DNA from: Cannabis sativa
Taxonomy: Eukaryota; Streptophyta; Magnoliopsida; Rosales; Cannabaceae
DNA length: 64,000 nt
Assembly: GCF_029168945.1 (NCBI RefSeq)
Contig: NC_083603.1
Coordinates: 8,432,001-8,496,000, forward strand
Reading direction: 5' to 3'
Part shown: one piece after another, positions 24,574 to 35,265 of the stretch
How the letters are laid out: the number at the start of each line of letters is the position of its first letter
Numbering within the stretch: the first letter of the stretch is position 1
Translations under genes and position numbers: made by a program
Notes under the pieces: generated by a model
Seen by the model: only the letters and a program-made list of their open reading frames with translations
Database searches by the model: none
What the model was told of the DNA's origin: nothing

Positions 24574-25690
24574 AGAAAGACAAACTTAATGTGTACAAAT
24601 GACTCTGGCTGAAAAGGATGATGAAATGGGGTAGCTAATATGACTTGAGACAACATCTTATATGCTATAGCTTTAAAAATAGCTGTAGTGCACTCAGAGA
24701 GACTCTCCTGCAGACAGACAAAGCAAGTGTAGAAGAACCATTCTAACATGACTGATGCTAAGTTGGCAATTCTTCTTGTAAGCCCTTGTTAGCCTTATCT
24801 TTGCAGTATTCAATCTAATTTGACATCTTTGTTAGATTAAGGGATGGAAAATGATAACTTTTGCCATAGTACTTGAGTTTTGAAAGGAAACTCCGTGTAC
24901 ATTCCTGATAAAAGTGACATAAATATAAAAGTTGATATTGAACTTAGAATCAATTAGACGAAGATTGTTGGGTGGTTGACCGAAGATTGCATCAGACGAA
25001 TGTTTCAATCAGACGAAGTTTGCTGGGTAGTTGGCCGAAGGTTGCATCAGATGAATGTTTTAATCAGACGAAATAACTGTTAGCAAAATATTTATACAAC
25101 TGTAATGTAACTGTTATGAAACATTAAAAATCAGAACAGTGTTTCCACGTACGTAACTCTATCTACATGTCTCTTCATGATTTAATATGAACAAATTCAC
25201 CATTAGAAATTTAGAAAACAACAAAAAATACCTCAGGATAAATATTTTACTATAGTATTGATGTAATTTTTTTTGGATTATACTTAAGTTGGATTGTTAA
25301 GGAATTCCAGTTCAACTTTTTGAGATTTGCATTTCATGAATCTGAAAATTGAAGTCAGGACATTAGTTTTATGCAAATTAAACTGATTTTTCGGTTGAAT
25401 TTTAGTTTTGTAGTAGTTTTTTTATAATTTTTTTTTCAAGAATTCGAAACAACTCATGTTTTAATTGATTTTGGTCGTCTTCTCAGGTGAAATCGCTGAA
25501 ATTAATGGTGCTTATCTTTCTGGTTGAATTTTTGTTTCGGTTGCGTGGTTGCGCGATGGTTGCCCAAGAAGCATGGATCCTGGGTTGAAGGTGTGTGTAA
25601 GTAGTATTTGTGTAATTTTTTTTTATTTAGGCTGTATATTTGTTTATTTGACCAGTTAGAAGTATTTTTGTAATATTGTTGCTTTTTTTT
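24574..25690. other. 3' flank of the PPR gene and intergenic DNA
   Basis: No gene recognised. A 55 bp unit starting AGACGAAG is repeated in tandem at 24956-25010 and 25011-25065, followed by AT-rich sequence that may be LTR debris. Confidence 0.45.
24956..25065. repeat. Tandem duplication of a 55 bp unit
   Basis: Two adjacent 55 bp copies start AGACGAAG and end TTYAATC, with about 10 differences. A third partial unit (AGACGAA) follows at 25066. Confidence 0.8.
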
Positions 25691-28047
25691 TTTGTTAAAA
25701 CTGATAAAATCCCTAAATTATATTGTTTATTTGAGGGCTTTGAAAACCTATTTTGTTCATCCACAAGAAGAAAAACTTTCTGCTTTTTTTTGGGTCGTCT
25801 TCATCCTTTTTGAAATTTTTCTTCTCTCTCATTCAAGCACAATCTATTGCGGTCACTCATCACGTCAGTTCATCGTTATTAAAAATGAACATAACAAGAC
25901 AAAATACCTCAAATCTAACATTCTCAAAAATTTAAGGAGAATTTTTTACGTCAAAAATAGCTCAAAGGGCAAGACTTGGTATGTGTCAAAGTTCGGAAGG
26001 GGGGAGGAAAATTCTAAATTAACCTAACACAAATCAAAATTTAACATAGTATTCTAAAAATATGATATACACCACAATTTGATAGAATAAGATGTATATA
26101 CAATATAATTTATATAAATTACTATTCTAAGATCACAATGTAGCTCACACGTGCACTACTAACTAGTATATATATATATATATATACAATTTTTATTTTA
26201 AAATATATATATAAATTAATATTTATACTATGTACAAAGTTTGTGGTTTTTATAATTGCTCTAACATTTTGATTGAATTAGTAATTAATAAAAATTAATT
26301 ATGATTATATACTTTATAGAAATAAATTTGTGATTGTACGATTATATTTAAAAAAATTACGGTATTTTATAATATATTTTTTACTTAAATCAAGTGAAAA
26401 AATTATTATTAATTGTGATTTGAAGCAAATTAAAATCATACATAACATTTTACTAATTTATAAGGGATAATTTATGTAACTATCCTTTATAAATTTGAGT
26501 ACCACATCATGAAATAGTGGTTTCGATGGCTTGAGGAATTATTTCTTAAATGTCTATGTTTCCCTTTTCCCAAACCTTTCTTACATTTATTTTTACACTT
26601 CAAAATAGTTTTTTTTTTTTTAATATTTTTACGGAATTCTACATATAAACTCCTATTGCAACTAACAAAACAACTTAAATCGCAACCAAATATCGTATAG
26701 CAACCCACATAAAAACCACTAGAGAAACAACTTTAAAAATTCAAACCGTAAATTTAAAAAAAAAAAAAATAGTATATAAGATAATTTAATTATTTATAAT
26801 CTTTTTATCCAATTTGATTATTTTAATATATTTTGTATTATTGGTAGATATGAAAAAAAAGAGTAAGAATATACAAGGATGAAATAGAAATAAAATGAAA
26901 TTAAATTTAAAAAATATAAAAAAATTAATAATTTTTTTTTTTTATCTTCTATTATTTTAAAATGTAATGATCATTTCACCAAAATAATAAAAAATATAAA
27001 AATTATTTTCTTTCTATTAATTCCATTTCATTACTTGAATAATGGAAAGAGAATCACTAACTTACATCACATTTGAAATCCTAATTAGTAAACATGTCAT
27101 TAGTTTAGTGTATAGTAAATTGTGCCATAGAATTTCATTTCTTGCCATATATCTATACAGTTATTCTTATTAATTGTTTTCTTTATTTGTGTACTATTAT
27201 TCACCATTATTTATACAGCCAATAATTGTGAGTTTAGTAAATTTATATATATAATTAGAAATTATTTTCTTGTTTATTAATTTGTAAGTAATATATATTA
27301 ATATATATTATATACGCTTTTAGATTTAGTCACATCGAAAAAGACTATAATAAGCTAGGAAAATGCAGTCAAAGTTAAATAAATAAATAAGCAAAGTCAT
27401 TACTTCTATTTATTTATTTATAAGTCATGTCCTGTGATTTCAATATATAGCCTCTTCTTCAATCTTCCATTTTGTATTATTATGATTATGAAATTTACTA
27501 ATAGTCTTATATATATCTGGTATTTTATTTTTCATGTGTGTTCTATTTATTTAGGAAAATTTAACCTTTTAACTTTCATATATACCTTATTTGCACAACA
27601 CCCTATTATGTATATTATTCATTTATATCTTTTCACTTCAAAAACATGTTTGGCTGTAGTTATACATAATGTCATCTATATATATTTAGAATAATTAATA
27701 GATTAAGCCATCTTGTTTCAATTGGTTAATACGTTAACTCATGAATTCTAATAAAGAAGAGTGCCACATTAATTAGATAGTCAAAATGATGACGTCATGC
27801 AATCCAAATCCTTGACTCTCAATTCTATATGATCAGAAACTCATCAAAAACAATGTATTTATTACATTATATGACCCAATTAAAAAAACTAATAATGATC
27901 AACAGTCCTATGATTATTTGCATATATATTAATCAGATATTAATACATGCAGATATTAATCACTAAATTCCAAAATTAAGAAATAGGTATATATATGACA
28001 AAACATTAATCCCACTAAGAAATTAGACCAATTAATACCAAAAATGA
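25691..28047. other. AT-rich intergenic DNA
   Basis: No coding region is supported. It contains a (TA)n microsatellite near 26166-26186 and several homopolymer runs. A 111 aa ORF at 25692-26027 has no recognisable feature. Confidence 0.45.
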
Positions 28048-28809
28048 TCAGCCGAGATTGACCATGGCAAAACAAGGGTTTCCATCCTTGTCCCTAAAAA
28101 ACCAGACCTGAACAAGTTGCCCACACTCGAGTCCATTTTTCTGAACAACACCTTTGTGCCAATTTTTGTTGAACACGTAACCCGCACAGTTGACGTTCTT
28201 GTATTTCCACCTCCTGAAAACTAAGCCATTTTCTTCTTCAAGGTTGGGTTGAATGAACCTAACTTGAATTCCCTCATTTTGGTCCAATTTCTTCTTCTCA
28301 TCGTCGTTGAGGAAGTCATCAGAACTGATCTGATTGCGTGGCATTTGAAGACGATTTTGTCGTGCAAGAGTATCCGTTTGGAAGAGTTTTCTCTGAATAA
28401 CCAATTTGAGGTTGAGTTGATCACCGGTAGTCATACCGCGAATGACTTGGGCCAGCTCCTCAGAAATAGGCGGAGGAGGGTTCGGTCCATGAATTACACC
28501 TCCTTTACTTGTATTACTCGTATCACTATCATCCCTGATCCTCTTTCTTTTATTATTCGACTTATTTCTTCTTGTCACCTTCGTTTCTTCAGGCACTACT
28601 CGTAGTACTACATCATCATCATGATGATCATCACTAGTACGGCGTCGTTTCGGGATGCCGCTTTCTAACGTCATCGTGTCGTCTTTGCCCCTTTTTCTTT
28701 CTTCAGATGATGATGATGATGATGTTGAGTGAGTAGAAGCAGTACGGCGTCGTTTCGGGATGCCGCTTTCTAAGATCATGATGTCGTTGCTCCTTTTTCT
28801 TTCTGATGG

Positions 28810-28845
<36 letters not shown>

Positions 28846-29196
28846 GTGTGTAGAAGCAGTACGGCGTCGTTTTGGGATGCCACTTTTAAAGATCATGATG
28901 TCGTTACTCCTTTTTGTTTCTTCAGATGATGATGATGAGGGAGAGTAGTACTGCCCAGAAGTAGAAGCAGTACAGTGCCGTTTCGGGGTGTCTTCCTTTA
29001 ATTCTTTCATTACATCAATATTTCTCAGTTTTTCTTCAACCAAATCGTCAACCGAACCCAAATGATGACTACGATCATTATCAGACAATATCTCAACGTG
29101 CAAGGAGCACACCAAAGCAAGAGCTTCGATCATCCTTCTCTCATTCCCCATCTTCTTCTTCATGATTTCCCAAGAAAACTCAACCTTCAAAAACAC
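28048..29196 (-). CDS. B3 domain (DUF313-type) protein, 382 aa, with expanded Ser/Arg repeats
   Basis: The C-terminal ~140 residues match the B3/DUF313 family of plant DNA-binding proteins. They contain the LKLVIQRKLFQTDT.A.QNRL.MP pattern, then ..LNDDEKKKLDQNEGIQVRFI, VFRRWKYKN, YVFNKNWHKGVVQKNGLECG and VWFFRDKDGNPCFAMVNLG at the end. The middle (about residues 70-200) has four related units. Each holds (I/T)PKR(R/H)(R/C)TAST, a serine run and an ERKRSNDIM-type stretch. The KRRR clusters are probable nuclear localisation signals. The N-terminus MKKKMGNERRMIEALALVC is preceded by an alternative upstream Met, used here. DNA binding and a role in transcription are inferred from the family. A TATA-like stretch lies at about 29283-29300, roughly 90 bp upstream. 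The start and the repeat count are the least certain parts. Confidence 0.85.
28630..29000 (-). repeat. Coding minisatellite with nested ATG-type trinucleotide runs
   Basis: Four units of about 100-115 bp each start near CGGCGTCGTTT on the plus strand (about 28638, 28745 and 28862, plus a diverged one near 28975). Each carries a (GAT)n run that encodes polyserine on the minus strand. The runs differ in length between units. Confidence 0.85.
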
Positions 29197-29890
29197 TCAG
29201 TTCAGGTACAGAGAAATTTAGTAATTTTTTTTTTTTTGAATGATGATGAGAGTGAAGGTTATACGTAATCGCACAATATTAGCGTATATATATTTATTTA
29301 TTGTCCACGAAAATGATCATAAAAACCCTTCGACTGCTAAGCTGGTGCAGTGAAAAGATCATAATCTCAGTACAACGGTCATATTTTTTGTTTAGGGTTT
29401 GGTTGGACTAATTAAACGGTCGGAATTAAAAAAGGAAATATAAGGGAAAAGGAAATAAAAGGAATGCGCGCCTTGCAAGGAAAGAGCAAAATTAATTAGT
29501 AACCAACTAATTAATAAACATTTTTTTATTAATAAAATAATTATAATCGCTAATTATGTACTACTGAGAAGTGGGACTACGGAGAAAATATAGGAAGAGT
29601 GTACCCAAGTATATTTAATTGCCAATTTTTTTAATTAATTAATTAATTTATTTATTTTTATTATCAGAGATTTTTAAATTTGATATAATATTTTTTTTTT
29701 CTTTTTCTTGAATAAGGCTATTGGTTGATTTGTTCTATCAATGGAGAAGCTTAGCATAGTTGGGGTCAAGAAGGGGAGTGGAGTAAAGAAGGAGATATTA
29801 GGCGAAGGTGTGATCCTGATGAGTTCAATTAATTTTGAGTGAGTCAATGAAAAAGTTATATTGTTGTTTGTTGGTACATCACTATTAATT
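29197..29890. other. Promoter side of the B3 gene and intergenic DNA
   Basis: Apart from a TATA-like stretch at about 29283-29300, nothing was recognised. The region is AT-rich, with an (AATT)n-like stretch near 29630-29650. Confidence 0.4.
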
Positions 29891-31071
29891 CACTACAATG
29901 ATCAAGTCTTTTGTAGGCGCATTATAGTTAATGCGTCCGTATAGCATTGTCGATACAGACGAACATTGAGAAAATTCGGCTGCAATTAATGGGCATAATA
30001 TTCAAGGTACTGTTACTTTTATATATATATATGGTTTTTTTTCATCAGATTTTGTGCTCCCTCTCTCTGATTTGTTGATCAAAATCTTCTTATAATTTGC
30101 TGGTTACTATTAAATTTTGGATTGGAGATTTTAGAAAGGTTTCTAATTCAATCCTTGTCTGGGTCTTATCTGAGTTTATTTTTAGTGCTTCAAAATTCGA
30201 TTTTGGATTGGAAATATAACACTTTCTCGGAAGATTTTTACTTAGAGAATTTGGGGGAATGGTTTACGAATCTATTAGAAATGCGTTTGACATTGAGAAG
30301 CTCATCTACGAGATCTTTCGATTTTGGAGAGCAAGTTTCTCTTCGGTTAGGATGATTTGAGGCTCTGGGTTCCCAAGCTATGGTATTATTATTAGTTGGT
30401 CAAATTTGTTTTTGTCTATGTTTCAATGGTTTTTTTTTATTTCATTTAGTTTGACTGGGTAAAGATAATGATGTTTTGTTTCAATATATTGGTATTGGTT
30501 CACCTGCTATTAAAGTAAAAGACAGAATGTTTCTCTATTTATGTATTTTCTTGTTGAGATCATATATCATATTTCATCTGTATACATATATAATGGTTTT
30601 GTATCAAGAAGATATGTTAACTTTATAAAATGGTTTGGTATAGCCTGGAATTCTCTGTTTGATTCTTTCTCCAGAGGGCCAATCGTGGGTTGAACTATTT
30701 CATTTATTCATTATTGCAAATTTACCGAAGTTTATTTTAATCTTGTTACTTTGTTTAGACTTCTTAAATCATGTAGAAACATGACAATGGAGGCCAAGGT
30801 CTGTCTCTCTCTACTGCCCAACAACAGGCGATTGATGCTATTTTTCTATCTCAGGTGCCAAGTACTCAAGATAGTTGTTCTTAGGAAAGTAGTTTTCGAA
30901 AACAATTGTTACTGGTGTTTTAGATTGTGTTGCCATCCAACTATATGAACAACTTTCTTCCGTTGTAATAGTTTAATGCAAGTAGAACCTTGCCTGATTT
31001 TTTTTTTTTTTTTCAATTACCGAGTTTGCTAAATTGAGTTTTTATTGTGATTAATGATGGTGACAGGGATG

Positions 31072-31590
31072 GTTGCCCAGATTGGAAATAGATGGGCACA
31101 ATCAACTTCCTACTATTGCAATAGTGGCATCATATGACACATTTGGGGCATCTCCGGTATGTAACTATATGAGATTTGATTAATAAAATTAACTTCTGTG
31201 CTGTGAGAAACTTTTTCCTTGTTGAGTTTCTCTGTGGGAAGTGATAGCAATGGAAGTGGCCCTGTTGCACTTCTTGAGAATGCTAGGTTGTTCTCAATTC
31301 TTTACTTAAATCCCAATACAAGAGGAAGGTACAATTTACTATTTGGGTTGACTTGTGGACCCTATATGAAACTCAGAAGGTCCACACTTAAAAAACAAAG
31401 AGAAAAAGTTTCAACTTCTTGATTTACTTTATTCTTTAAAATAGTTTTAGCAGTCTCTTATTGTCAAATTTGCCTATGACAAGGGCTTCAGAGTGTTGAT
31501 CAACGTCTTCGTGAGAGTGTTGACTACGCTACTTTCTTGAACATTGTTGGTTCATGGGATAATGAATTATGGATTCATGTTTGGGTGTGT
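31072..31590 (+). pseudogene. Nicalin (NCLN) gene fragments
   Basis: The first exon-like piece (31072-31156) encodes LPTIAIVASYDTFGASP and ends at a GTATGT splice donor. The next (about 31222-31370) encodes VGSDSNGSGPVALLENARLF and then RGRYNLLFGLT, with a disrupted tail. A third (about 31480-31585) encodes QRLRESVDYATFLN, then GSWDNELWIHV. These are highly conserved parts of nicalin, an ER-membrane M28-like protein without peptidase function. Introns are kept, so the fragment was copied from DNA, not from mRNA. Frames break between pieces and the N- and C-terminal parts are missing, so no working product is possible. Confidence 0.82.
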
Positions 31591-31777
31591 TACAAGGTTT
31601 TTTCAGAATTGTAGTAGATTTTGCAATTATAATTATTATACTTATCAAGAATTGTCTTCTTCTCTTGAAAAAATGTTCAGCTGTTTCATGATAGGTGAAA
31701 ATTTTTGTTGTTTAAGTCTGTATAGACATCATTTGATTGATGATAAACAACCAGTTTTGATTGATTGAATCTTTCAG

Positions 31778-32255
31778 GGTCTCTATCTCGAATACCAAAA
31801 GATGAATCTCTAAACATCACCTTGAAAGTTCTTCAATGTAAAGTTCTTAGCATATCTCCTATTAAGGTTGATTTTCTTACAACTTTAAACGGTAAAACCA
31901 ACACTAACACATAAATTTGAATATGTTCTCATAATATGATTACTTTTATGCAGCTATGGATTACAACAAGAATATTGAATTTGTAGCTATGGATCACTAA
32001 ACATGTACAACTCTCGTGGAGCTGTTGAGGAAGTTGACATCTTTAGTGATACCTCTAAGTGTAAAATAAGAATTAAGGGAAGAGGACCTGGCAGGTTTGG
32101 AGCTTACTTTAGTACAAAACCCAAGTCTTGCTCGGTAAACTCTTGAAGTACTGAGGATTTTAAGTACAGAAATGAAGACAATCTTTTGACAGTAACAATT
32201 CCAAGCACAATCAGTAACTGGGATATCACTCTTCACTATTGAGATCCTCTCAATT
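31778..32255 (+). pseudogene. Raffinose synthase-type galactosyltransferase, C-terminal fragment
   Basis: After a splice-acceptor-like TTTCAG, the piece at 31778-31880 encodes SRIPKDESLNITLKVLQ, then a SISPIKV pattern. The piece at about 31960-32250 encodes YNS.GAVEEVDIFSD, then IKGRGPGRFGAYFSTKPKSC, and ends with a NWDITLHY pattern. This matches the C-terminal part of galactinol-sucrose galactosyltransferases (GH36). The catalytic barrel is absent and internal stops occur, for example after VNS and after LHY. It is a fragment only. Confidence 0.78.
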
Positions 32256-32461
32256 TTTACAAGGCAAAGCCTCAACTGCAAGAAAAACAATGGTTTGGTT
32301 TTTCCAAGTGTGACTCGAGAAGAAAGACCATGTGATGATTTGATTATGTGGGAAAAGAGGGTGAGGGACTCACCACATAGCTAATTACATGACTGATGAA
32401 AAGTTGACTCATTTGAAAATGCACATTGGAACATTCATTCTCGTCAATCATCACTGTAGTG

Positions 32462-33024
32462 TTTGATATGATATGTATATAATTAGGTTGTAGAGTAGTT
32501 TTGGATAAATACACTAAGTTGGAGGCCCCTTATATGATTGCCTCTTAACTTTTCATCTTGGTTTCATGCTAGATTAATCACAAGTGAAGGATTAGTAATA
32601 GTTAGTAATAATCTCGCTGTCTTACTATGGTGTTGTAGAAATGAAGGTTGTAATTGAAGGAATTAACTTATGTAATTTCAGCTCCAATATCATACTTACA
32701 CAAATAAATTTTAAGTAAAGAACAAATCATCAAACATATAGTAAATCAGAAATAGATATTGAGTAAAACGAAAGAGAGAAAACGAGAGAATTTAAGTGTA
32801 TTATTCATTATGATTGAGAAGGTTTGTTACAGAGGAATATATACATAGAATCCACTTGACAGAAGTTGGTTACAAAGACAGTTAGAACTAATAACAGAAC
32901 CAACAGAAACAAACTGACAAGCCTAAACAAACCAATCTTGACCATTTGACAACTCAGCAGAGTGAGTGTCATTAACAATATAAACACATAGATAAAAGTA
33001 AATAGCTTATAGATGTAGACACAG
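32462..33024. other. Intergenic, no gene recognised
   Basis: I see no ORF or clear repeat end in this stretch. Confidence 0.4.
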
Positions 33025-33200
33025 CAACATACGAGAATTAATGTGAACTTAATCCTACTCTAGTTTGAAAACACACCACCATTCTTCATTGAATGAGAAT
33101 AAGAGATATCATTCTTAAGAACAACAAGAAAATAGTTACAGCAAGTCTTAGTCCCTCAACACTTATAAACTCAGCCAATATAATTGTCTCAATTCTCTCT
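33025..33200. repeat. Dispersed repeat, second copy of 19690-19940
   Basis: It shares collinear blocks with the first copy (AATGTGAACTTAATCC, AATGAGAATAAGAGATATCA, TCCCTCAACACT). It is shorter at its 3' end, where a poly-T run begins. Confidence 0.5.
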
Positions 33201-33642
33201 CTGTTTTTTTTTTTTTTAAATAGAAAAATCAACTTTATTAACCATCAACTTCTGTTACTAATATTAGTAGTAACTAATCAGTTGGAACAGACTCCAAACA
33301 GAAACTACAACTTGGGTAGAGTAAAGAGGCTCTAGCAAAACTATGAACCACCTTATTCGCTTATCGTTTAACAAAACAGACAATAATATCTCCAAGTTCA
33401 GAAATTAAAACTTTACAATCATTGATTACATTACCAAACAAAGAAATCATATAAATAGAGCTCTATATAGCTTGGACAACACATAAATAGTCTGTTTCCA
33501 CACAAACATTCTGTCAGCCCCAATGTTTGATCCAACTAAGAACTTCTCAAAGTCGCATTGCTTTGAAAACACAGATAGCAAGTGAATTTGGACGAGCAAG
33601 AAGTCGTCATCCTGTTTTCCCCGAAAGGGCCCAATTTAAATA

Positions 33643-33684
<42 letters not shown>

Positions 33685-34069
33685 ACGCGCACACCCACTT
33701 AACTGAATATTAAGTGACTAATTTAGTGGTTAAATTTTTAGACATTATATCTACATGTTATTTTTTTATTGGTATAGTTAAATTAATTTTTTTTAAATAA
33801 TAATTTAATGACTTTGACCAATCAGAGATTGTCACGTGACAATTTACTTAATACCGAGCAGTCGAGTACCACGTGGCAATTTTTCACCAACAAAATTTAA
33901 ATTTTTGTTTCAAAGTAGTGTTGTTCATACCCTCCCCTCCATAATTTGTGGTTTCAAACTCCAACCAATTCAGATCAAACTATTTCAGATTGAACCACAT
34001 AAATTTGGTGTCAATGATTTATTAAATTCGGTCCATTTATAAATCTTTAGTTTAGTCACAATTTCAAAA
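33201..34069. other. Intergenic with a (TC)n(TA)n microsatellite
   Basis: A (TC)n(TA)n microsatellite lies at about 33642-33682. The rest is AT-rich with no coding signal. Confidence 0.5.
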
Positions 34070-34455
34070 TTCTCGCCCATGGTTCAAACCAAGCTAAACC
34101 GCCTAATTGTTTATATATACTTAATACAATTTTTTATTATTATTGAATATTGATATTTAGAAACAATCTATAGTTTCCTTAATATTATTTTAAAAATATA
34201 TATATTCTCATTGTTATTTACATATTATAAACTGTAAAGTAAAAGAATTTAGTATTAGTAAGAAAAAATAAAATATTTACGAAGTACAAATTATGGTTTC
34301 GAACTAAACCAATCCGTTCTTAAGTGAATTGGTTTGATTTGGTTTGAGCATTTAATTGGTTTATTTTGGTTTTGAATTTTAAAAAACTAGCATTGTTGGT
34401 TTGGTTCGAAATAAAAATAAAAATTCAGACCAAAACAATCCATGAACGCCCCCCA
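34070..34455. mobile_element. Probable old non-autonomous hAT element
   Basis: The left end has TCTCGCCCATGGTTC and the right end, reversed, has GGGGGGCGTTCATGG. The arms are full of GGTTTGGTT-like motifs and the centre is AT-rich. The flanks TTTCAAAA (34062-34069) and CTTCAAAG (34456-34463) agree at 6 of 8 positions, as expected for a decayed 8 bp duplication. Confidence 0.45.
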
Positions 34456-34559
34456 CTTCAAAGTAATTATTTTAAAATGCATAAAGAGGATGTTTTCCCC
34501 CTCACTATGACATTGGTGGTGAGGTCTGGTTTTGATGGTGTAGATTTAGTTCCAGATCT

Positions 34560-34787
34560 ATAGGGATAGTAGCTCACTATAGCCATTGTCGACTGTTATA
34601 AGTCGTCGGCTATAGTCTTCATCCTTGGCGACAGTTCTAAACAGTTGGGATATTGGCATACACGATTGTTTTTAACCGACACGTATTCCATTTTTGTGAT
34701 TTTGGAACAGGCGTCGGTTACATGGCCCGAACAATACCCTTACCTGACTATTTAAACCAGTTGGAAAATCAATCTTTTTTAGTAGTG
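34560..34787 (-). mobile_element. CACTA-type terminal fragment
   Basis: Read from the minus strand it begins CACTACTAAAAAAGATTG, a CACTA-like terminus, followed by short GTCGGYTA-type inverted motifs (near 34608, 34667 and 34715). I found no matching left end with a 3 bp duplication. Confidence 0.45.
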
Positions 34788-35265
34788 TAAATGCTTAAAA
34801 CTTGGTTCTTCTCTCAATTCTTTACACTCCATCTATTCCCTCACCTCATGTTTTGCCCAAAAATTATGTATTTCAATATTACAAATTTTTTTAATTAAAT
34901 GTGGAATAAAGAAGTTGGTACAACAAACAAGTATTCTTAGCTACAGAGAGAGTTCTGTCACTACAAAATATCAAACAAGTGTGATAAAATAGAAATAACT
35001 AAAAAAATAAAAACACACTAAGTATTCATAATATTCTTTTAGATATTACTTGTCTTCAGCCTGCAGAGCTAGATAAATTCATTAATGAAGTATCATAACT
35101 ACAAAGTAACTTCCTCTAATGTTTCACTAATTTTCACTAAATGATAACTACTAATATATATCTTGTCACATATTTAAAAAGCTTCAATCACTCCCAACAA
35201 TCTCCATTAGAGAAGTAATACAGCAAAATCCATAATTTTTCCTTTGTTTATTTCACTTAAATTTT
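34788..35265. other. 3' flank of the first CYP93-type gene
   Basis: AT-rich. No gene or repeat was recognised. Confidence 0.4.

Larger units (their letters stand above)
29891..32461 (+). mobile_element. Possible CACTA-type element carrying gene fragments
   Basis: The left end reads CACTACAATGAT and the right end, on the opposite strand, reads CACTACAGTGAT, so 11 of 12 bases agree. The 3 bp flanks are ATT and TTT, only a two-thirds match. A short hairpin (CGCATTA/TAATGCG) lies just inside the left end. Inside are exon fragments of two unrelated genes in the same orientation. The capture reading is inference. The termini could be chance, and the inner similarity of the two ends is weak beyond 12 bp. 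Confidence 0.4.

Noticed and set aside
25692..26027. 111 aa ORF
   Set aside because: No motif, low-complexity AT-rich composition, and no promoter or neighbour context.
28760..28948. Plus-strand ORF with long aspartate runs
   Set aside because: It is the antisense reading of the serine runs of the B3 gene.
34574..34787. Short complete CACTA element (CACTATAG...TAGTAGTG)
   Set aside because: The 3 bp flanks (GCT and TAA) do not match and the two ends differ after CACTA. Only a right-end fragment is kept.
29891..34787. One large CACTA element joining the left end at 29891 to the right end at 34787
   Set aside because: The flanks differ (ATT and TAA) and the subterminal motifs of the two ends are unrelated.
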